DNA from: Sclerurus mexicanus
Taxonomy: Eukaryota > Chordata > Aves > Passeriformes > Furnariidae
Direction: 5' to 3'
Length of the DNA stretch: 64,000 bases
NCBI GenBank assembly: GCA_013396755.1
Contig: VWZF01003333.1
Span: forward strand, 171,363 to 235,362
Shown: one piece after another, positions 23,201-34,000 of the stretch
Position numbering within the stretch: the first letter of the stretch is position 1
Layout: every line of letters starts with the position of its first letter
Translations under genes and position numbers: made by a program
The notes under the pieces: model-generated
Seen by the model: only the letters and a program-made list of their open reading frames with translations
Database searches by the model: none
Told to the model about the DNA's origin: nothing

Positions 23201-26200
23201 TGCTGCCCATGAGCACACAATTCACTGGAGATGCATGTCATTAGTGGCTAAAAGTTTCCATTCTGGTAGCAGTTTCAAATCAGAATATTTCTCAACCAAA
23301 ACAAGTAATTCTCAATTCTGGAAAGAATCTTCTATAAACATGAAAGAACCATCTCATATGAACAGTGGTTGCCTCTCTGTCTGCCTTCTTCACTGAAAGG
23401 AGAGTAGGCATTCTATGTTTGCACTTTCCCAAAATAATATTATTTACTAACAGGTGAATATGTTGCTAGTAGGGAAAACAGTACCAGATGACTCTAAAAA
23501 TGGTATTTTTTTTTACTTTTTTCCCTGGCCTTTTTTTTTGTTTCTACCATTTTTCTAGTATCTAGTTAACATCCAGGCAAGGCACTTGTCAGTTGAAGGA
23601 ACAGCAGTGAAGATTATGTGTGATTTTCTTGGTTTAGATACAGAGAAAAGTCAGGATTTGTCTGGTGTGAGAAAAAGAAGAGGAGGTGTTATTCAGATAT
23701 GAACCCAAAGCCCATGTCAAACTAGTACTTAACTTTGCAGCTGATCAGATGAGATGAAGTATCCAGGCAAATGCAGTGGGTGCATGAGGTCTGCATGCTA
23801 TAGACTGAGAACCATGTACTTAATTATCTTAGGGGAGATAGTGATAGCAGGAAAAAGAAAAAGACAGTATGGGAGTGCTAAAGCTAGACTACATCGAGAC
23901 CATTCAATCACAGATCTCTTAGCATCTAACATTTATGCTCACTTGCTGCTTCTTACCAACAAAACAAATGATGGTAACAAGTACGTGGCTAGAACAAGCC
24001 ACAGACATACTGGAACTAAATAAGCAAAATGTATGAGAGAGGACAAGGAAAGAAGAGAAGTAAATGTCCAAATAACAGAAATCACCGCAACTCAGGTACG
24101 GTTTGTAAAGCTGAATTTCAAAAGTTACCAATTCCCTGGAAAGCAAAAATCTGGAGCGCTTTAAAACGCATAGTTGCAAATGTTTCTTCAGTAAGAATTG
24201 AATGGAATGGCAAGGCTAATGAATCTTTCCATAGAATTTTGCTGACTGAGTTCAGTTGAATTTAGGTAAAAATGCTTTTGTTTTGTTGTTTAGGATTGGT
24301 TTGCTTGGTAGTATTCCTATGGTGCTGATCTCTTTGCCTGAGATTCTCTTAGTCTGTGGTTATTACATTTGAAAACAGTGAGAGCCACATTCTCCCATCA
24401 GTTCTAGAACTATTAAACACCAAGTCATGTCTGTCCATCCTGATACCATCATTTTAATGTTGCAATGATGTCTCATTTTGAAGATCAGTGAAAGTGTCTG
24501 AAAAGAAAAAGGAAGTGACTGCTGATGTGGGAAGATGAGTGGAAGGAGAAATAAGGGATCACCCCACATCAGATAGTCTGAAAGAAGAAACTGATTGAGG
24601 TAGAGGAACTGCATGGGCAATCCCTTTCCAGACTTGAAGAGTTGGGATGGAGAAAGATGAGTTGTTAGAATCATTGTTAAGGAAGAGGAGGAAGGAAACT
24701 GCATGCAAAGGTTCAAAGTTGAAGAAATACGTTGTGAGAAAGGCAGAGACAGTAACAGCTCTAACATGCTAGGTTGAAGAAGACCTCATAGCTATAGAAG
24801 AGGAAAACAGAATAAATGTTGAGAGAAAAAGAAATTTATCTTGAAAGGAGAAGCAAAGGAAGCATTGCTATCATCACCGATGTGATGCTTTGTGCTGTTT
24901 GTTCTCAACTGTGAGTTTCTGGAATACTGGCTCAGAGCACAAATATGGGGACACTTCTTGGGACTGAGTTTGTTATTGGGAGTAAAAGTTTTGGGGCTTT
25001 CAGAAAGGAAATAAGAGAAGGAAGATCCTCCTCAGAGGAGCATCAGGTACCTTGATAACCCTCAGAGATGACAGAAGGAACAATCTGGAACATGCCATGT
25101 TTGTTACAGTTTGGAAAAATTGCCTAAACCACGCCCGGAAGGAAAGGCATCACAGTCAGGAGTAGCTGTAAGCTCTTTATTTCTGTTCAGTCTGATCTAA
25201 TTTGGACTTCCTCTATTTAAAAAGTTAATTACTTTTCTATAATAAAAGCCAGTTTTTCTGATTTTAGCCTTTCTAGTCTTCATTGAGGGCTCACTACAGG
25301 GTATCTGCGTCAAAGGTTTAGTGATTCAGGTTACAGTATCTTTTTGAAAGACACTGAATTAAAAGGAACGGAAAGCAAATGTCTATGGAAAGAGGGGAGA
25401 TAGTTTGGAATATAAAAGGTATGGTTTTGCTAAGCTGTGATCTCACCTGGATACTTTGCTTTAAATCTTACATTGAATTTAAATAGTGTGGATCCTTATG
25501 CAGAGTGACTTTGATTAAGTCCTCAGCTGGATTATTCTGGATTCACATTATTTTAACCTATGCTCACCTGTTACTATGCTGAATTGATGGGAATACAGTT
25601 TTGTTTCAGTAGGATCTATTAAATGTAGTTGTCTAAGACAAAGCTGTTCACTCATACACTGGGGTTCGATCCTGTGTGTCAGAGGTCAGCAGTATGCATT
25701 CCTGACACAGCAGTAGATAGTTATATTTCACAGTGCCATCTCAGCTTTTTATCTCTCCTTGGTCTCAGGGTTATTGTTGTAACACTACAGATAATTCTTT
25801 ATTGTGGTGGTTTGCTTTTAAAAAATAATGGTTATTACAACTCAGAAACATCTGAACATGTTTCCTCTGTTCACGTATTTGTTATATCCAATGTAGCACA
25901 GGGTAAAATAATGTTTTTTAACTATGTATTTATGATAAAAAATCTTTTCAATATTAATTAAAAAAGATGTGCATAAATTCGTTTGTGCAATGATGGCATT
26001 ATAGTTCACAGGATGTATATGTATTGCATGCCTTTGATGCTTTGCTTGGCTAGAATCCTCACAGCCATTTCTTTAAACCTCTAAAATGCAAACCATTAAT
26101 GTACCATCACATGCACAGACATTTCTGAAAAACTTTCACATAGTTACTGTTGCTAGGTAAATCATTCCCTTGACATCCATGTATTTAGATATGTTTCTCA

Positions 26201-27797
26201 CTTTCTTTGTCTTAGATCTGACACAGTGACATGAATTTGGGCAGGGGTAAATTGAGATGCATGCAGCCAAAGCAACTGCTGAACTGTGGGAATAAAAGAA
26301 ATAAAGTTAATTTCTTGAAGGTATTTTAAATATGTTTTCATTTTATCTGGACAGAACTTATACATTGGTTGAATATTTATCAGGTGTGAGGGTAAAGAAC
26401 AGTAGTTACATCTAGAAAGATATTCAAACATAGGTCAGTTCTGACATACCCAATTGTTAGTAGATTACATTCCCCAGACTGAATTCATCTTTAGGTTTTC
26501 CACTCCTAATGTACCTCTAATCAATACTAATATATGTGTTTTACGAGCCTATGTTTCTGTATGTTCTGTATTTAGGCCAGTTTCAGATGATGTAAGCAAT
26601 ACAACAAATTACTTGTCCATATCCTGAACAAGAAAGCTTCGCTTTCAAATCTGAGAGGCGAGCATTGATTTCTGACTTTTGGGATTTGTCAGATGAATGC
26701 ATAAGCTAGGCTAGAGAACAAAAAAAAAAAAATAAAAAAAGCTTCAAAAATCTATGGGGGGTGAACAAGACAAAGGAAAACTTTATCATAAAAGGAATGA
26801 TATAGTAAGTTGAGCTTTGATGTCCTACAACAGTCTTCTAGATATTATCCTTGGAACCTTGGAATTGAACAGGCTTGCAGTAGTACATTGGTTTTAATAC
26901 TGACTTTCTGTACAAGGAAAGGTAGATTTAATCTATCAGTTGTGAATGTTCAATGTACTTTCAACTGCACTGATGTTATTTCTAATGGATAAGTTACCAT
27001 TCACAGAAAACAAGATCTGTCTCACAGCTTTTATGGAAATTTTTTAGCCAATCATTTTCAAAAAGTACACAAAAATCTTAAGATTTGTCTCTCAGTAATA
27101 TGATATTATATAAAAAATAGTGGAAAAATATTTCTTGGAACTAATAGCTAAAATAAAGGTAAAGTTCTAGAGCAGCTCATCACTTAAATAAAGTTTTAAT
27201 GAATGCCTGACAAATCAGTTCATGTGATGTAGATCTTCTGTCCTCAGAGTCTTTCTAGTTTTTACCCTGAACCATTTGATCAACTTCTTTTTCTGTAAGC
27301 CTAAAATATTTAATTTAGAAGCCAGAATACAGATTAAAATACCTGGGATGTTTGATTTGCTGAGTCAAAAATATCATTACTAAATAAGTTTCTTTATGTC
27401 ACTGTGTTGCTGAGCAATACATCCCTACAATGGAAGAAGGCTCAGAGGAGACTGGCGAAAAGGCTGTGCCCATGGAGTTCAGGGAACAGTGCAGGGTGTG
27501 ACTGAGCACAGCTGTTGCACAGAAGCTGTTCTGTACCTCAAAACAATGGGAAGCAAAGGAAGGCCTTTCTTTTAGATAGATAGCTGTCAGTAGTTCAGTG
27601 GACCAACCTGTGGTATAAAGATTTGACCTTGAGTTCCTTAAAACACTGTGAATGTCTCCTGAGTTAGCCAGACCAGTATGGGGGAAGTGAATACATGGCC
27701 CAGTCCAACTCAGAGGGTAAAAACTAAACAACTAACAAAAGTATTTCAAAGACAGCACGGAACATAAGCTGACTACAACCCATATTTTCCTTCCCAG
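20215..27797. other. Long AT-rich block, no confirmed gene
   Basis: No CR1 or certain LTR piece recognised. A purine-rich forward strand at 24480-24780 produces a 134-codon minus-strand ORF (24363-24767) of low complexity. The stretch 25099-25300 has an AATAAAAGCC signal at about 25241-25250 and could be a decayed LTR, but its ends are not definable. A 110-codon ORF at 25629 and a minus-strand 110-codon ORF at 27399-27731 show no domain. Confidence 0.45.
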
Positions 27798-27902
27798 CAA
27801 CTGGGGACATCCAGCATTGTGACGGTGAGCGTATTGTAGAGTCTGATGCCTGGGACTGCACTGGTATTGGGATTGAACTGTGTGCTGCACCTGTTATTTT
27901 TT
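27798..27902 (+). other. Candidate exon or microexon (unproven)
   Basis: A strong acceptor (CATATTTTCCTTCCCAG, AG at 27796-27797) is followed by two possible donors: ACG|GTGAGC after 27 bp (27824), and TTTTTT|GTAAGTG after 105 bp (27902). Both lengths are multiples of three. The 105-bp version is open in the frame reading TGDIQHCDGERIVESDAWDC with four cysteines in all, and that frame stays open to a stop at about 28075. The 27-bp version is open as QLGTSSIVT. I do not recognise either. The open frame of about 100 codons is within what chance can give, so confidence is low. Confidence 0.25.
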
Positions 27903-28075
27903 GTAAGTGTAGCTTTAATTTCTATTATTTTTCTCAGTATATTTTGTATCCTTCTGCTAAATCAGAAATTCCATTTGACATCAACTATTTCCAAACAAGT
28001 AAATGTGATGTTCAACATTACCTCCTCCACTCACAGAATATCAAGAAGAACCTGACCAGAGAGTATGGTGCTCTG

Positions 28076-30266
28076 ACATACTGATTTCTTGCCTATTGAG
28101 TATTTAATTTCTCTCTGTTAATGTTCCATTTGCAAAAATGTAAATTTTAGTTACATAAGTAATATCATGACTAGTAATTACATAGCTATTTTTTATGCAC
28201 ACACACTCATGTATATAGCTAACTATGAATTAAAAATGGTAATTAAATTCAAGTCGAATACTTTGGTATTTCTATTCATGGTCTCTCAAGATGACTTTTT
28301 TAGAGAATCAAAGCACTACCATCAGAATTCTTTTTTTTCTGCTTTCTAAGTGTCTACATTTATCTTTGCAAGCTTCCCATTTACAACAAAAAAATTAAGT
28401 AACTTTTCAACGTTCAATGTCACCTTCTTCAGGTTTAATTTCTCTTATAGAGTAATATCTCAGTTTGGGGTTATCAATTTTTTTCAAGCTTTACTGATTA
28501 AAGACATTATGCCCTTTCCAATCTAAGTCTCTTAATTCAGAGGGTTTATCCATTGGGAAAAAAAAAAGTTAAACTGGGGTTATAAAAAAGCAACTGAATA
28601 ACTTAAATGCTCATTAATTTAAAAGTGGTTTGAAAAGTGCTACTGACTAACTTACTTGGGGCATAAAATATTTATTGATATTTAAAAATAACTAGAAGGG
28701 AAGAAGATTCTCTAAGTTAACCCTTCAGCATTTTCTGCAACACAAGGTATCATATTCCAAATAAGAAATCATTCTTCTGAATATAAATAAAAAAGAAAAA
28801 AAAAATTGTCCCTAAAATACCATTTGAGGCTTGTAAAGATCTTTCTAAGGTCTTCAAACATCCATAGACTTATCAGCAAAACATATGTAATGTCTTCCCT
28901 CCCTTTCCCCATTCTACGCCTTTCTTTAGGAACCTTGGCTTTTTATTACTGAAGGACAATCAATTCTGGATTTGAATGGAGCTAGAGGTTCAACTCATGT
29001 CTGTTGAGAAATGCTAAGGGATTTGATATAAGCATTTCTCTGAACCTGAGTGGAATATTTTTATAGGTACCTTTACACACATAGATAAACGTGTACACAT
29101 CTCTATGCCTTGCATGTGAATTGATTATGGCATGAATGTTTTTCTTTTGCATCTATAATTAAGTCAGTGTATAATTTGCTAATTGTAGCAAATCTTATTG
29201 AGTCCCCTTACAAATGTCAAATTATTCAATGATTAAATGCAGATAAACCTTTTTGCATGCTTATCTTTTATATCTTTATCCTTTGCACTCTTACTCTTTT
29301 GCATACCCAGGCTCTGTATAAGTCATTCTAAACCAATTCTAACCCATTTTTCCTATGTATGCTTCATCTATGTAATAAGTAATGGAGTAAATATTGACCT
29401 CAAACTCTGTTAAAGTTTCACTTTCACAAATTCCTACTAAAATCTGCTTTTTGCCAATCAGTTTGATGGTGATTCTTTAGAGCAGACCAAATGACTCATT
29501 TAAGGCAATGATTTAAGAAAATTTAAGAACAAATCAATATTTTTCTCAGGTGTGGCAATGCTGTAAACCAACAAATGTTACCATTTAGTCCAACAAGTGA
29601 TAAGAAGGTAGTCTTCACCTTTCGCAAAAAAGCATCACAAAGAGAGAGGTCTCCCAAGTTTGAAAATCCTGTGTTATTATTTATTGAGGAGATTGATAAT
29701 CTTTAGAATAGACCTAATTCAGAAGAGAGGACCACAGAATGTTTAATTCCTTTGCTGAACGCTTTCAGGTACACTTAATAGCAGCAAGTTAGACAAAGAA
29801 ATAAAGTGGTATCATACAAGTTTTCCACTTAGTATTTGTGTCTGACAGACTTCAATAGCAGCACAAAGAAATTCTTCGTATTGCAGCAATCACAGTTCTT
29901 TTTATGTAATAGGAACTAGAGGAGGAGATAGAATAGAAAGGATAGAAAATAAAACCATATTTGCAGAGACTGAGAATTCTCCATCATTCAGGATCTTCGA
30001 GAAGAGGCTGTACAGCTGTATCTGTAGGTACAGCTGACCCTGCTTTAGGGTAAGGGAATGAAATACAAGACCTCATTTACACATTTACATTCACACAACA
30101 GTCATGTCTCAGGAACTGTAATACAGATTTTCCAACAACAGACTAGAAGCAAAATGAAATACCTAAATGCTGGGTTAATTTAAATGATGTGTGCCAAGTG
30201 ACAAGAAGCAACAGCATCTGGCTTTTAAAATGTAGTGTGGCATTAAACCTTCATAATGCTTTTGAA
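28076..30266. other. AT-rich DNA, no gene seen
   Basis: No repeat family or coding region recognised. Poly-A runs at about 28558-28568 and 28791-28805. Confidence 0.5.
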
Positions 30267-30310
30267 TTTATGTAGCACCTTTCATCTCAGAGCACTTTGC
30301 ACATTAATAA
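30267..30310 (+). repeat. Possible ancient amniote SINE fragment (MIR-like)
   Basis: TTTATGTAGCACCTTTCATC, then CTCAGAGCACTTTGCACATT, resembles the 'tatagcgcctttcatc...ctcaaagcgctttacaaacatt' block of MIR-like core SINEs kept across amniotes. Only about 45 bases are recognisable. Such relics are sometimes under constraint as enhancers. Assigned from memory of the consensus, so moderate to low certainty. Confidence 0.38.
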
Positions 30311-33300
30311 GTGCATCACTGGAAAGGAGTTTCTTCTGAATCAGCCTGTAGTAAGGATAGCAAAAGCAACTATATTCAAATGAAACTCTGTGCATTTTTA
30401 TAATTATTATTGTTTTAGAACCTTCCAACCTGCACTGTCCTTGGAAATAAAAATATCTGTCTTACAGACATCGAATAAATAAATTCTGCTTGCATATTGA
30501 TGTTTGTATTCAAATATATTATTTAGCATTTGCTTCTGTTGAAGAAGTCATCATAAGTTGCTTGAAGCAATGCTAGACATAAAAAAGATGTTTTTAACTT
30601 TATTTTAAACCATATATATGTTATAAAAACAGAAGACATAAAGCAACAAAAACATTCATGAATGTTCCAAGAATGACCAATCATGAGACACCAGCTGTGT
30701 ACTGCTGAGTATTTCTATAGCAAAACTGAGTTTTAAGAAGGGTTTTCACTGTGGTTTCCAAATTGGTTACCCATTTTTTTAAGAGTCTACAAAGAGCTTT
30801 CCACAAACCCGGGAACAGAATGTCAGCAAAAGCAAGGTTACTTCTTAAAAAGAAAATTGTTAAATTGACAGTAAAGTTTCTGCAGTGTTGAAGGGGAAGG
30901 AGGAATCAACATCACAGCAGTGTGCAAGAAATGCTGGGTAGATTATGCTCTGAGAAGAAAAGATGTTAAGTTTGATATATATGACAATACCAGTCCTTAT
31001 GATTTCCATTTGAACAGAATAATTTTCATTATCTGTAAAAGGGAATTTCTTGAGATCAAAAAAAGAAGATGGCAGCACAGAAAATGTGAATTGATGAAAA
31101 TGTTCTCCATAAAATTGGTTTTGGTATAAAGAATCAAGTTTGAATTTTAAATATTCTTTAAAAGAAGGAGTAGATTCCATCAGAAGTCTCATTCTCAGGG
31201 AGCATGGTTTCACTGTAGCATTTTCGCTTATCTTGGACTTCAGATGCATCTCAGAAAGCTTTACTTTGGGTTGTTTTGGTTTTCTTGTTTGTTTTTCTTT
31301 TTATTTTTTCTGTGAGACCCTATGCATATGATTATTTCTTTAGTCTGTTCTTGTGTAGTATCTACCTTACATATTTTCTTTTTCTTCATATTTTTGAAGA
31401 TATGCCTCCCAGGAAAATTTCTCATTACTTCTCCAATCTGTAGGATCTCAATCTTGATTGTGTTTTGGGCAATGTTAATCTTGACTACAGAAAGGAATAA
31501 CAGTCTTACTGTGTAAAACAGCTCTGTCATCAACTACACAGAAAAATGAAAGGACAGTATTTGTGGAACACTTTATTTTCCCAACATCCAAAAATTCCTC
31601 AACTTTTTATCGTTTCAGCTCCACATGTTCTCAGTAGATGCTACTACCTACGGAAAAGGGTCTATCTTGGGTTTTGGGTTTTTCAAGAAGAAGGTGTAAT
31701 TCCCTGGGCCATGGACAAAAATCACCTGTTTTTTTTCACCGTTTATTTACCTATTTCTACATTTTCAAATAACTGTAGAGGCAATTGATGGTTATTCTCA
31801 TTTTTGTTGGTAAAGCTATTTCTGACATTTCAGTCTTCAAAAAAGCAAAAAGAAATAGTGATTAATCAGTTAGATTTACTCCACTGACAGTTTCTGTGCC
31901 TTTCTGTGCTTAATTACAGGAGCTGTGACTTTGATTCTCTTCTAAAGACCCATTTTAGTTAAAATAAACTTAGCTTAGGATGAAGGAAAGTGTTCTTGTT
32001 CTGTATTTTGTCATCAGATTGAGCCAGTGAAGTGAAATTTAACAGATTCCCATATAGGTACCCCTTAACCCTCCGCCTAAAATGGCAACACAGGTTAGCA
32101 GATAATGTACGTGTATCCGAAGATAAAGAAAAAAAGTAATTTACAGTATCTTGGAAAGTTTGATATTTGATTAGGATTATGATTGCATAATTCTGTTTCA
32201 AAAAAGAGAATGAAAATAGCATTTTTGGGAGCAGTTTCAGAGGATGCTTTTTCTGTTTTCTCCAGCCTTGTTTTTGATACGTTTGTGAAGTTGTTTCAGG
32301 CTAATTTGTTTTTCTTAGATGTCACAGTTTTGGGGTTTTATTTTTGTTTTAATATTTCCCAAAGAGATGATATCCATCCCTTACTCCACACCTATACTTT
32401 TCTTTTTAATAACTCCTCTTAAAAAATGTCATACTAATAACTAGAAAAAAAATTTCCCACTGTGCCTCAGCTAAATTTCCACAGAATATGTGAGGTTTTT
32501 CTTGTGAATTCAGATGATTTTTTTGGAATATTTTTTTGTGTTCTTTTCATTATTCACTGGGGGTTTATTATTCTTTAGTGCTACTTTTCTGATTAAAAAA
32601 AAAAAGATCTCCAGATCACTTAGAAAGCACTTAAAAACCTTGGTAAACTTATCCTTGGAATCTGTGGTGCTCTGAATTAAAAAATGTCAATAAGCAATCA
32701 AGCTTTGAATATTTAATAGTAATAATCATGACAAATGTTACCTTTCTACTAATAGTTTGTGTTTGTATCTGGTTGTCTTTCAGTGTATAAAATGTGTATT
32801 CCAGGTGGCCTCTTGGGAAACCTGAGGAATTCCTAAGGCAGAATACAAAATAGTATATGACACAGCACATGGCTTTCTTTACCTTGAGAAAGAAAAAACA
32901 GACCATAGTGAGGTCCTTGAAATTTATCAGATACTGCTTTTTCACACACCAAGTGAGCTGGATACTCGTCAAGAATGCTTAAAAATGGCAGAACTGTGAA
33001 CAGATTTTACTATTATACAGCTCTGTCTTCTACTCACTACTCTCTTTGATTAAAATAAGTAGGAGTTTTGAGTGAACAAGAGTTGTAGGGTCAAGCCCAC
33101 AGTGCTACCAAAATACTGAAAAGAATGAAAGTATTTAATGACACAAACATTTCTGTGAAAGCTCTGCCATCATTGTGCTCTTGGACAAAAAATAATCTCA
33201 ATCAGCTGTGAGGCTTTTTGTAAGCGTGCGTGAGCTGGGAAAGGTCAAAGCCTACCCTTGATTTGTATACTTCCAGGTGGAGTCTGGCCAAAGTCAGGTC

Positions 33301-33331
33301 AGAGTCTTTCCTTTAACAGTGTGCTACATTT
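30311..33331. other. AT-rich DNA, no gene seen
   Basis: Includes a 129-codon minus-strand ORF (30860-31249) and several T-rich stretches giving hydrophobic forward ORFs; none has a recognisable domain. A-rich run at about 32595-32606. Confidence 0.5.
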
Positions 33332-34000
33332 AGAATCATAGAATCATTTAAGTTGGAAAAGAGCTTTGGGATCACTGAGTCCAACCATTAACTCAGCACT
33401 GCCAACTGTGCCAATAAACCACGTCCTTCAGTGTCACATCTACACTTCCCTTAAATACCTCTTGGGATAGTGACTCCACCACTTCCTTGGGTGATTTGCT
33501 CCTGTGCTTGATGACCTCTACAGTCAAGAAATTTTTCCAAATATCCAATCTAAACCTCTCCTGGTACAGCCTGAGGCTATTTCCTCTTGTCCTGTCACTT
33601 GGTACTGGGCAGAAGAGACCGAAGCTCATCTTGCTGCAGCCTCATTTCAGGCAGCTGTAGAGAGTGATAAGGTCACCCCTCAGCCTCCTTTTCTCCAGGC
33701 TAAACAATCCCAGCTCCCTCAGCCACTCCTCATAAGACTTGTGCTCCAGACCCTTCTCTAGCTCTGTTGCCATTCTTTGGACACACTCCAGCACCTCAAT
33801 GTCCTTCTTGAAGTGAGTGGCCCAGAACTGAACACAGGATTCAAGATGAAGCCTCACTAGTGCCAAATACCAGGGAACGCAAACTGCTTGAGTCCTGCTG
33901 GCCACGCTATTTCTGAAGCAAACCAGGACACTGTTGACCTTCTTGGACACCTGAACATACTCCTGATTCATAATCAGCCGCTGCCTGTGTACCCTGGGGG
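33332..34000 (-). mobile_element. CR1 LINE, reverse strand, 3' part
   Basis: A minus-strand CR1 copy. Its 3' tail (AGAATCATAGAATCAT on the plus strand) is at 33332-33347 and its truncated 5' end is near 34000. The minus strand at 33642-33971 keeps an open stretch of ORF2 with the CR1 C-terminal words [33 protein letters not shown]; the rest continues in another frame at 33393-33629 (DRTRGNSLRLYQERFRLDI). It is frameshifted between them and lacks the catalytic reverse-transcriptase region, so it is inactive. Confidence 0.95.

Noticed and set aside
24363..24767. Longest ORF outside repeats, 134 codons, minus strand
   Set aside because: Low-complexity Leu/Ser/Phe/Pro composition generated by a purine-rich opposite strand; no domain or splice context.
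25804..25815. TGTGGTGGTTTG, like an LTR start
   Set aside because: No LTR-like continuation and no matching end or target duplication.
27399..27731. 110-codon minus-strand ORF in a GC-richer patch
   Set aside because: No homology recognised and no splice or promoter signal; recorded only as a possible chance frame.
30860..31249. 129-codon minus-strand ORF
   Set aside because: No recognisable motif, AT-rich codon composition, no promoter or splice signals; expected by chance in 64 kb over six frames.
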